A program made the position numbers and the translations under genes. The notes under the pieces are model-generated. The model saw only the letters and a list, made by a program, of their open reading frames with translations, was not told where the DNA came from and did not search any database. From Pseudomonadota bacterium (GTDB lineage: Bacteria > Pseudomonadota > Alphaproteobacteria > HIMB59 > GCA-002718135), in contig JAQBWI010000067.1 in NCBI GenBank assembly GCA_027625355.1, forward strand, positions 1-6,169: 6,169 nucleotides of DNA, given 5' to 3'. Below are positions 1 to 5,470 of this stretch, in pieces (the first letter of the stretch is position 1; each line of letters begins with the position of its first letter).

Positions 1-39
1 TATGCCATTTATAAGCAACGACATATGATATTTAAGCAT
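1..39 (-). CDS. Possible start of a fifth operon gene, cut by the left edge
   Basis: On the minus strand an ATG lies 6 nt after the stop codon of the GST gene and opens a frame that stays open for 13 codons to the window edge (MLKYHMSLLINGI). A second in-frame ATG begins at position 24. The close spacing and shared strand suggest the operon continues, but no Shine-Dalgarno sequence is visible and 13 codons are too few to assign a family. It could equally be chance open frame in the downstream spacer. Confidence 0.3.
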   Translation of the reverse strand, partial: MLKYHMSLLINGI

Positions 40-45
40 ATAAAA

Positions 46-900
46 TTAATTTATGATAATTTCTTTTGGAGTTTCGTCTATTTGTCTATGATGATCCCAG
101 GTATCTCCCTGTGTCCCAGATCCAAATCTTGCTGACTTATTAGTATAAGTGAGTTTATAAAAAATTGAATTTAAGTATTTTTCCATTTTTGGTAGTTGAA
201 TAAAATTATTATAAAATTTAGAAATATTGGGATAGCCTAATTCATTAAAAATATTTTTTATATTTTTATCGTTAACAAAATTATAATATTTTAAAAATTC
301 TACATAAAAATCTAGAATATCAAAAAGGTTAAAATCTGGTATAGTTATTTCATTATTGATTAAAAAATAATTTTCATTGTTCTGATTATCTTTCATCCAA
401 TTTTCAAACTTCTGAATTTTACCAACATTGTTATTTTGAAAAGCTCTAGTAAAAACATCTTTCGCTGCTTCATTTTCCAAATCTTTATTCTTAAAATGAG
501 TATAAGCAAAAGAAGTTATAACGTTTCGCAAATCATTAGTCTCCAATAATAGTTGTTCGCATTGACTTACATCAACTTCATTTTTCCCAAACATATTAAA
601 TTTTCTTCCAAGAAAAGATAGACAAGCATTAGATTGTGATATTAATAATTCAGTTCCATCTGAATTAGTTAACTCGATATATGGTAAATTAATTAAACTG
701 TTTCTTTTTTTTAAATTAATTTTATCCTCTTCATGCCACTCACTTCCATCATAAGTAAAACTATCATCTTTCATAATTGGAAGAAGTCTATAGTTTTTTG
801 CTTTTAATGAATAACCTGAGTACAAAACAACCATCCTACAAACAGACCCTAAACCTTTTGTGGACCAGTAACCCACAGTAATTATATTAGATTTTTGCAT
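46..900 (-). CDS. Glutathione S-transferase, Mu-class-like, with C-terminal extension
   Basis: Encodes 284 residues, probably a cytosolic glutathione S-transferase or GST-fold protein. The N-terminal thioredoxin-like domain (about 1-100) opens with GYWSTKGL, matching the GYWDIRGL of animal Mu-class GSTs and placing Tyr11 at the catalytic tyrosine and Trp12 at the adjacent glutathione-contacting residue. Further matches are W55, NLPYI at 71-75 and SQSNA at 88-92 (Gln89 and Ser90 bind the glutamyl end of glutathione in the family), then GRKFN like the ARKHN of Mu enzymes. The helical C-terminal domain (about 110-250) has the N-capping motif ITIPDF (185-190) and DILDFY like DVLDLH. The protein is about 65 residues longer than a typical Mu enzyme (217-218), partly through a tail at 254-284 rich in Gly, His and charged residues. 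ATG follows the glxD-like stop after one base (TAA-A-ATG), so the two are probably translationally coupled. Fold assignment is strong; the substrate is unknown, and a link to the amidotransfer pathway is inferred only from the operon. Confidence 0.85.
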   Translation of the reverse strand: MQKSNIITVGYWSTKGLGSVCRMVVLYSGYSLKAKNYRLLPIMKDDSFTYDGSEWHEEDKINLKKRNSLINLPYIELTNSDGTELLISQSNACLSFLGRKFNMFGKNEVDVSQCEQLLLETNDLRNVITSFAYTHFKNKDLENEAAKDVFTRAFQNNNVGKIQKFENWMKDNQNNENYFLINNEITIPDFNLFDILDFYVEFLKYYNFVNDKNIKNIFNELGYPNISKFYNNFIQLPKMEKYLNSIFYKLTYTNKSARFGSGTQGDTWDHHRQIDETPKEIIIN

Positions 901-901
901 T

Positions 902-2236
902 TTATTTTTCTGATATACCAGGTATCCAACTAGTACCAGCTAATGGGACTCTAGCCATAGCTGCTGCCTCAACAGTCAAAGCACACAAGTCTTCTGGTTC
1001 TAAATTATGTAAATTATTTTTACCACATGCTCTTGCAATTGTTTGAGCTTCTAGAGTCATTACTTTAAGATAGTTTGATAATTTTTTACCAGCCTTAATT
1101 GGATCTAATCTTTTCATTAATTTGGGATCTTGTGTTGAAATTCCTGCTGGGTCATTTCCTTCATGCCAATCATCGTAAGCACCTGAAGTTGTTCCTAATT
1201 TATTATATTCTTTTTCCCATTTTGGATCATTATCTCCAATTGCTATCATAGCGGCTGAACCGATAGAAACTGCATCAGCCCCTAAAGCTAAAGCTTTAGA
1301 AACATCAGCTCCATTTCTGATACCACCAGATATAATTAATTGAACTTTACGGTGCATATCTAATTCTTGAAGAGCATCTACCGCAGGCCTAATACAAGCT
1401 AACGTTGGTTGACCAACATTTTCTATAAAAACTTCTTGTGTTGCAGCTGTACCACCTTGCATTCCATCTAAAACTACAACATCTGCTCCAGCCTTTACAG
1501 CTAAAGCAGTATCATAGAACGGTCTAGCACCTGCAATTTTAACAAATATGGGAACTTTCCATTCTGTAATCTCTCTAAGCTCAGTAATTTTAATGGCTAA
1601 ATCATCTGGACCAGTCCAATCAGGATGTCTACACGCAGACCGTTGATCTATACCTTTTGGGAGATCTCTCATCTCCGCTACTCTATCACTAATTTTTTGC
1701 CCTAAAAGCATTCCACCACCACCAGGTTTAGCTCCTTGTCCAATAACTACCTCAATAGCATCTGCTTTTCGTAAATCATCAGGGTTCATACCATACCGAG
1801 AAGGAAGGAGTTGATATACTAGATTTTTTGATTGACCTCTTTCTTCTTTAGTCATCCCACCGTCACCTGTTGTTGTAGAAGTTCCAGCTATAGAGGCACC
1901 TCTTCCTAAAGCTTCTTTGGCAGGACCTGATAAAGCACCAAAACTCATGCCTGCGATCGTTATAGGGATATCAAGTTGTAAAGGTTTTTTTGCAAATCTT
2001 GTTCCAAGAGTTACATTAGTCAAACATTTTTCTCTATATCCCTCAAGAGGATATCGAGACATAGACGCTCCTAAAAAAAGCAAATCATCAAAATGTGGGA
2101 GTTTTCTTTTTGACCCTCCTCCTCTAATATCATAGATACCTGTTTCAGCCGCTCTTCTAATTTCAGAAGTGGTATAATCATCAAATGTCCATGATTTACG
2201 AGGCGATGTATATTGTTTAGGTTTTTTACTTGGCAT
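902..2236 (-). CDS. glxD: FMN-binding glutamate synthase domain 2 protein (GlxD / MgsC type)
   Basis: Encodes 444 residues, matching the full length of stand-alone GlxD/MgsC proteins. It corresponds to the FMN-binding TIM-barrel domain of glutamate synthase. Visible signatures are ITIAGMSFGALS (93-103), the glycine-rich GQGAKPGGGG (166-175), VKIAGA (232-237), DGMQGGTAA (257-265) and the C-terminal phosphate-binding half SGGIRNG...ALGADAVSIGSA (303-328). In the N-methylglutamate synthase family this subunit forms the FMN active site that places an amine on the 2-oxoglutarate/glutamate skeleton. The segment that normally carries the [3Fe-4S] cysteines here reads YDDWHEGNDPAGISTQD (354-370) and contains no cysteine, so the classical cluster cannot form. 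ATG follows the GlxC-type stop after a single base. It could serve N-methylglutamate synthesis or another glutamate-linked amine transfer; the family call is firm, the substrate is inferred. Confidence 0.93.
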   Translation of the reverse strand: MPSKKPKQYTSPRKSWTFDDYTTSEIRRAAETGIYDIRGGGSKRKLPHFDDLLFLGASMSRYPLEGYREKCLTNVTLGTRFAKKPLQLDIPITIAGMSFGALSGPAKEALGRGASIAGTSTTTGDGGMTKEERGQSKNLVYQLLPSRYGMNPDDLRKADAIEVVIGQGAKPGGGGMLLGQKISDRVAEMRDLPKGIDQRSACRHPDWTGPDDLAIKITELREITEWKVPIFVKIAGARPFYDTALAVKAGADVVVLDGMQGGTAATQEVFIENVGQPTLACIRPAVDALQELDMHRKVQLIISGGIRNGADVSKALALGADAVSIGSAAMIAIGDNDPKWEKEYNKLGTTSGAYDDWHEGNDPAGISTQDPKLMKRLDPIKAGKKLSNYLKVMTLEAQTIARACGKNNLHNLEPEDLCALTVEAAAMARVPLAGTSWIPGISEK

Positions 2237-2237
2237 T

Positions 2238-2933
2238 TTAATAATCAGATACGTTATCTATGTTAAAATTATATAATTTTCTAGCAGAACCAAATTTTTT
2301 AAAATTATGAGGTTTTAGTTTTTTAACATTTCCTATTTTTATTAAATTTTCAATTTTTTTAAGATCATATTTAGTTACTTTCTTTTCAATACAATCAACA
2401 CCTAAACTTTTAGTGTTACCAGCCAAATAAATAACAGTTTCATAAATGCTATCTCCTAATGCATCTCCTGCGTCACCACATATCATTAATGTTCCTGCTT
2501 GAGCCATAAAGGCAGACATATGCCCAACTGAACCTTTAACGATAATATCAACCCCCTTCATAGAAATACCACATCTTGAACTTGCATCTCCATCTATGAT
2601 AATTGTTCCTCCATGAGCAGTAGCTCCTGCAGATTGAGATGCGTTTCCTTTGACGTGAATAGTACCTGACATCATGTTTTCACCAAGTCCAGTACCTGCA
2701 TTACCTTCGATGTAAATATTTGCTTTCTGATTCATCCCACCACAATAGTAACCTACATGACCTTTAATAGTTACAGACATTTCTTCTTTAAGACCTGCAC
2801 ATATTGCATGCTCCCCTGCTGGATTTTTAATAACAAAATCTCTTTTATTGTTCTTATGATTAATATTTTGAAGAGAGCTATTTATCTTTCTCAAGTTATT
2901 TTTTTTAAAATCTAATATTTCTATTTTCCCCAT
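2238..2933 (-). CDS. glxC: GXGXG-motif glutamate synthase domain 3 protein (GlxC / MgsB type)
   Basis: Encodes 231 residues equivalent to the C-terminal beta-helix domain of glutamate synthase. From about residue 55 to 180 it shows regularly spaced right-handed beta-helix turns, each with an alternating hydrophobic strand and glycines: VTIKGHVGYYCGG, IYIEGNAGTGLGENM, IHVKGNASQSAGATAHGG, IIIDGDASSRCG, IIVKGSVGHMSAFMAQAG and MICGDAGDALGDS. In glutamate synthase this domain is structural and holds the amidotransferase and FMN domains together; as a free subunit it likely scaffolds the GlxB and GlxD partners. The first 30 residues and the C-terminal 50 are lysine- and asparagine-rich and less typical. 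The ATG overlaps the end of the amidotransferase gene by 13 nt; a GGAG (complement of 2944-2947) lies 10 nt upstream and supports this start. Confidence 0.92.
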   Translation of the reverse strand: MGKIEILDFKKNNLRKINSSLQNINHKNNKRDFVIKNPAGEHAICAGLKEEMSVTIKGHVGYYCGGMNQKANIYIEGNAGTGLGENMMSGTIHVKGNASQSAGATAHGGTIIIDGDASSRCGISMKGVDIIVKGSVGHMSAFMAQAGTLMICGDAGDALGDSIYETVIYLAGNTKSLGVDCIEKKVTKYDLKKIENLIKIGNVKKLKPHNFKKFGSARKLYNFNIDNVSDY

Positions 2934-3808
2934 GTATAAATAACTCCAGGTTCAGGTTCATAAATTTTAGCGTTATTAACATTTGGCAAATGCGCCATTG
3001 CTTGAAACTCTGAAGCAACAGCAACATAATCACTATTTTCAGCAATTACAGCAGGCTTACATGCTATTTCATCTCTTAAAACTGCGAAACCTTTATTCGT
3101 ACCTGCTATGAAAGTATAAAACCCATCAAGGTCTTTAAGGCAATTTTTTAGAGTTTTATCTAGGGATTTATTCTTTGATAAATTATTACTTATGTAACCA
3201 GCAGCAACTTCAGTATCATTTAAGGAGTCAAACGATTTACCTTGTTTAACTAACTGTCTTCGTAAATTATTATGATTAGATAAAGATCCATTATGAACTA
3301 AACATTCATCTTCTCCTGTAGAGTAAGGATGGGAACCATCTATTGTAATAGCACTCTCGGTAGCCATTCTGGTATGTCCAATTCCATGAGAGCCAGAAAA
3401 ATCTTCTAATTTAAATTTTTTAACTATGTCCTTAGGATTTCCTACTTGCTTGAAAATTTCAATACTTTTACCGTATCCAACAATTAAAATGGTTTCATAA
3501 TTTTTTTTTAAAAATGGAATGACTGTCTTTGGCGTTGACAATGTTTCTAAAACATAATGATCTGATAAGTTTTTAATTTTAACATCATTAAATTTTTTTT
3601 TAGCTTCCAATTCAAATTTATTTGCTAAAAATTTATCCGCAATACATAAAGAATACTTATAATACATTTTTGAAACATTGTTATAAACAGCAAATCCAGC
3701 TGAGTCAGGACCTCTAGAAGACATATTATCCAACATCCCGCTCAAATATTTGCCAAGTTGGCTATGAAGCTTTTTCTTTTTAAAATATAATCCTACAATA
3801 CCGCACAT
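2921..3808 (-). CDS. glxB: Class II glutamine amidotransferase-like protein (GlxB / MgsA type)
   Basis: Encodes 295 residues of the Ntn-hydrolase class II glutamine amidotransferase family, which releases ammonia from glutamine, or in GlxB/MgsA proteins supplies or gates the amine for the FMN subunit. The start is fixed by biochemistry: MCGIVGLY places the catalytic nucleophile at Cys2, exposed after Met removal. A longer open frame reaches 3859, but its 17 extra residues would bury the cysteine. Other motifs are SRGPDSAG (31-38), GHTRMAT (144-150, Arg147 contacts glutamine carboxylate), VHNGSLSN (171-178, oxyanion Asn173/Gly174) and NDTE (197-200, Asp198), all conserved in active enzymes. 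First gene of the operon; its stop codon lies inside the start of the GlxC-type gene. No clear Shine-Dalgarno sequence precedes the ATG. The catalytic set is intact, so glutaminase activity is plausible, although MgsA is thought to work within an N-methylglutamate synthase complex. Confidence 0.92.
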   Translation of the reverse strand: MCGIVGLYFKKKKLHSQLGKYLSGMLDNMSSRGPDSAGFAVYNNVSKMYYKYSLCIADKFLANKFELEAKKKFNDVKIKNLSDHYVLETLSTPKTVIPFLKKNYETILIVGYGKSIEIFKQVGNPKDIVKKFKLEDFSGSHGIGHTRMATESAITIDGSHPYSTGEDECLVHNGSLSNHNNLRRQLVKQGKSFDSLNDTEVAAGYISNNLSKNKSLDKTLKNCLKDLDGFYTFIAGTNKGFAVLRDEIACKPAVIAENSDYVAVASEFQAMAHLPNVNNAKIYEPEPGVIYTWGK

Positions 3809-3831
3809 ATAATAATAATTTAATAATCTTA

Positions 3832-3859
3832 TAGATAACATTAAAATGAAAAATAGCAA
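3832..3859 (-). promoter_or_regulatory. Candidate promoter for the glxBCD-GST operon
   Basis: Read on the minus strand, TTGCTA (complement of 3854-3859) and TATCTA (complement of 3832-3837) are separated by 16 nt and sit about 25 nt upstream of the amidotransferase ATG. An alternative -35 element, TTGATA, lies at 3864-3869. In DNA this AT-rich such matches arise by chance, so this is a weak call. No riboswitch-like structure was recognised in the 129-nt divergent spacer. Confidence 0.25.
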
Positions 3860-3873
3860 AAAATATCAATTAA

Positions 3874-3903
3874 TTCATATTCTTTTTTATTAGAATGTAT
3901 AAA
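3874..3903 (+). promoter_or_regulatory. Candidate promoter for the lysine-rich microprotein gene
   Basis: TTCATA at 3874-3879 and TATAAA at 3898-3903 are separated by 18 nt and lie about 35 nt upstream of the microprotein ATG, a reasonable sigma-70 geometry. It overlaps the same spacer that should hold the divergent operon promoter. The low GC content makes the evidence modest. Confidence 0.3.
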
Positions 3904-3923
3904 TAATGATGAATAAATTTAAC

Positions 3924-3929
3924 AAGGAG
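3924..3929 (+). promoter_or_regulatory. Strong ribosome binding site of the microprotein gene
   Basis: AAGGAG stands 8 nt before the ATG at 3938. It is the best Shine-Dalgarno match in the window, where most other genes have weak or absent ones, and it is the main reason to believe the 32-codon gene is translated. Confidence 0.75.
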
Positions 3930-3937
3930 AATTAATT

Positions 3938-4036
3938 ATGGCTAAAGGAATGGATAAGAAAAAAGATACAAAAGGTAAGCCAAAAAAAAGTATTAAAGAA
4001 AAAAAAGCAGCAAAAAAAGAAAAGAAAAAGAAATAA
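3938..4036 (+). CDS. Lysine-rich 32-residue microprotein
   Basis: Encodes 32 residues beginning MAKGMDKKKDTKGKPKKS and ending in a run of lysines; 17 of 32 residues are lysine and there are no aromatic residues or cysteines. It is predicted to be strongly basic and unstructured in isolation, compatible with binding nucleic acid or the ribosome, but that is inference. I recall similar small lysine-rich proteins opening MAKGxDKKK in other marine proteobacteria, an impression that has not been checked by search. Support for a real gene comes from the AAGGAG site 8 nt upstream, a candidate promoter and an ATG-to-TAA frame filling the gap between divergent neighbours. It precedes the RNA methyltransferase by 28 nt on the same strand and may share its transcript. 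The caution is that A-rich DNA naturally encodes lysine runs. Confidence 0.7.
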   Translation: MAKGMDKKKDTKGKPKKSIKEKKAAKKEKKKK

Positions 4037-4064
4037 TTTTTTTATTTATTAGAAAGTTAATAAG

Positions 4065-5237
4065 TTGAGTTTAACTGTAGGTGATATTATTTCATTAGAT
4101 ATAGGTACTATAGCTAATGGTGGACATTTTATTGCAAGACATAACGATCAAATAATATTTGTACGACATAGCATTACAGGCGAAAGAGCTAATGTTAAAA
4201 TTACTGCGGTTAATTCTAAATTTGCTTTTGGTGATGCAGTTGAGATACTAAAAAAATCAAAAGACAGAGTTAACGCACCTTGCAAATATGCTCATCCAGA
4301 GGGTTGTGGTGGGTGTGATTTTCAGCATATAGATATAAAAACTCAATTAAATTTTAAAAAAATCGTAATACAAGATCAGTTTAAGAGAATAGCAAAAATA
4401 GACATAAATCCGGATTTAATTAGTGCAGACTCAAACAGTGGACTAAATTGGAGATCAAGATTAAACCTGGGTATTTCTGAAAATAAAAAATTAGGATTAC
4501 GCAGTCATAAAAGCAATAAAATTATTGAAATTGATGAATGTTTAATATCTCTAAAAGAAATAAATAAATTAGATGTTTTTAGTAAACATTGGAAAAATAA
4601 TGACAATATAAAGATATCTTGCTCTAGTGAAAATGATATTACCATCAGTCACTTAGGGGGAAAAATATCTGGTTCCGATAAATTAAAGGAAGTAGTTGGG
4701 GATAATAAATTTAACATTTCACCACAAAGTTTTTGGCAAAGTCATAAAAGTGCTCCAGGTATTATATTAGAACAAGTTTTAAAGTTTGCTAATATAAAAA
4801 AAGGTGAAAGAGTATGTGACTTGTATGGAGGTGTGGGATTATTTACATTACCAATATCTAAAATTATAGGAGAAAATGGTGAAGTTCATTTAATAGAAAC
4901 AAATAGAACATGTATAGATGATGCTAATGAAATGTTTGCTGATTTAAAAAATATATTTATTCATCATGGAACAGTTGAACAAAAATTAGGAAGTATAAAA
5001 AAAATAGATACTATAATATTGGACCCTCCTAGAAACGGGATTAGTAAACAAGTAATTAATCAGATGATTGAGAAAAAACCACATACAATAGTTTATGTAT
5101 CTTGTAATCCATCAACACTGGCAAGGGACACAAAGATTTTGTTAAACAATAAATATGAATTAACTAATGTTGTTGGTTTGGATTTATTTCCCATGACACA
5201 TCACGTGGAATGTGTAACGTCTTTTACAAAAAAATAG
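4065..5237 (+). CDS. 23S rRNA (uracil-5-)-methyltransferase family protein (RlmC/RlmD, RumA type)
   Basis: Encodes 390 residues of a cytoplasmic SAM-dependent RNA methyltransferase making 5-methyluridine, most likely in 23S rRNA. Domains in order are a TRAM RNA-binding beta-barrel (about 1-62), a [4Fe-4S] motif formed by Cys73, Cys81, Cys84 and Cys159, a central RNA-binding region, and a Rossmann methyltransferase domain (about 215-390). Catalytic features are SFWQSH (222-227, Gln225), the SAM loop DLYGGVGLF (252-260), LDPPRNG (319-325), the nucleophile Cys347 in YVSCNPS, and LFPMTHHVE with Glu382 as probable general base. The Fe-S cysteines favour the RlmC/RlmD branch over TrmA, but the exact uridine cannot be read from sequence, so no symbol is given. 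The start is TTG: no in-frame ATG precedes the core domain, and this TTG begins the TRAM domain correctly, although the ribosome binding site is weak. It ends 2 nt before the convergent tRNA gene. Confidence 0.92.
   Translation: MSLTVGDIISLDIGTIANGGHFIARHNDQIIFVRHSITGERANVKITAVNSKFAFGDAVEILKKSKDRVNAPCKYAHPEGCGGCDFQHIDIKTQLNFKKIVIQDQFKRIAKIDINPDLISADSNSGLNWRSRLNLGISENKKLGLRSHKSNKIIEIDECLISLKEINKLDVFSKHWKNNDNIKISCSSENDITISHLGGKISGSDKLKEVVGDNKFNISPQSFWQSHKSAPGIILEQVLKFANIKKGERVCDLYGGVGLFTLPISKIIGENGEVHLIETNRTCIDDANEMFADLKNIFIHHGTVEQKLGSIKKIDTIILDPPRNGISKQVINQMIEKKPHTIVYVSCNPSTLARDTKILLNNKYELTNVVGLDLFPMTHHVECVTSFTKK
5228..5234 (-). terminator. Possible terminator tract for the tRNA transcript
   Basis: On the minus strand the tRNA CCA end is followed, after five bases, by seven consecutive T residues (complement of the A run at 5228-5234). 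A folded tRNA acceptor and T arm followed by a U tract could act as an intrinsic terminator. The same bases encode the last two lysine codons of the methyltransferase. No separate hairpin is present, so this is tentative. Confidence 0.3.
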
Positions 5238-5239
5238 TT

Positions 5240-5316
5240 TGGCGTGCCCGGCATGATTCGAACATGCGACCCCCAGATTAGGAATCTGGTGCTCTATCCT
5301 ACTGAGCTACGGGCAC
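5240..5316 (-). tRNA. tRNA-Arg (anticodon CCT)
   Basis: Read on the minus strand, a 77-nt cloverleaf is complete. The acceptor arm GTGCCCG (complement of 5310-5316) pairs with CGGGCAC (complement of 5244-5250). The D arm has GCTC/GAGC, the anticodon arm CCAGA/TCTGG encloses loop TTCCTAA, and the T arm GCATG/CATGC encloses TTCGAAT. The anticodon CCT reads AGG, giving arginine. The D loop carries A20, an arginine identity element, and the discriminator base is G. The CCA end is encoded at 5240-5242. Being a single-specificity tRNA for a rare codon, such genes are common integration sites for islands, but here the 3' end abuts the methyltransferase coding sequence and no island or duplicated attachment site is seen. 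Confidence 0.97.
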
Positions 5317-5470
5317 TGCTTGTTTTTCAATACTTTTTTCTAGTACGATTGAACCATTAATGTTCATGGTACCACCATGGTACCACCATTTAATTATTTT
5401 AACATATTCTAGATGGTTTTACACTGATTAGAACTAAACAATCTTCTTGGTTAGTGGTAGGGTAATCTTG
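5317..5470. other. Spacer between tRNA-Arg and the secreted-protein gene
   Basis: This 154-nt region should hold the tRNA promoter (minus strand) and the promoter of the downstream gene (plus strand). No convincing -35/-10 pair stands out for either. It contains the TGGTACCA tandem repeat and two short T runs near 5323-5338 that could help end readthrough from the methyltransferase on the plus strand. Confidence 0.4.
5365..5389. repeat. 11-bp tandem repeat made of TGGTACCA palindromes
   Basis: The unit CATGGTACCAC occurs twice head to tail (5365-5375 and 5376-5386), followed by a partial third copy (CAT). Each unit contains the 8-bp palindrome TGGTACCA (5367-5374 and 5378-5385), so the pair can also form a hairpin with an 8-bp stem and a CCA loop. 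It lies about 50 nt upstream of the tRNA on the minus strand and about 80 nt upstream of the secreted-protein gene on the plus strand. Its GC content stands out from the AT-rich surroundings. It could be a protein binding site, a remnant of a mobile element end or a processing hairpin; nothing decides among these. Confidence 0.6.

Noticed and set aside
1917..2135. A 72-codon open frame on the plus strand
   Set aside because: It lies wholly inside the strongly conserved glxD-like gene on the other strand, with no ribosome binding site and no family resemblance; it is a shadow frame.
902..3808. Ordinary NADPH- or ferredoxin-dependent glutamate synthase (gltB) broken by frameshifts
   Set aside because: Each part has its own start and stop with operon-style junctions, lengths fit the GlxB/C/D families, and the Fe-S cysteines and central domain of GltB are absent.
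3809..3859. Upstream extension of the amidotransferase reading frame by 17 residues
   Set aside because: Class II amidotransferases need the catalytic cysteine right after the initiator Met; the MCGIVG start at 3808 satisfies this and the longer form would not.
3809..3937. A riboswitch or leader RNA in the divergent spacer
   Set aside because: The 129 nt are nearly all A and T with no recognisable conserved aptamer elements or strong stems.
4037..4064. Intrinsic terminator after the microprotein gene
   Set aside because: There is a T-rich stretch but no preceding stem-loop, so readthrough into the methyltransferase gene is more likely.
5447..5470. Upstream TTG start adding 8 residues to the secreted protein
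   Set aside because: The ATG at 5471 gives a normal signal peptide beginning MKK and has a plausible AGGG 8 nt upstream.
5240..5470. A genomic island or prophage integrated at tRNA-Arg
   Set aside because: No integrase gene and no duplicated tRNA 3' end are present, and the tRNA 3' side is occupied by an intact housekeeping gene.
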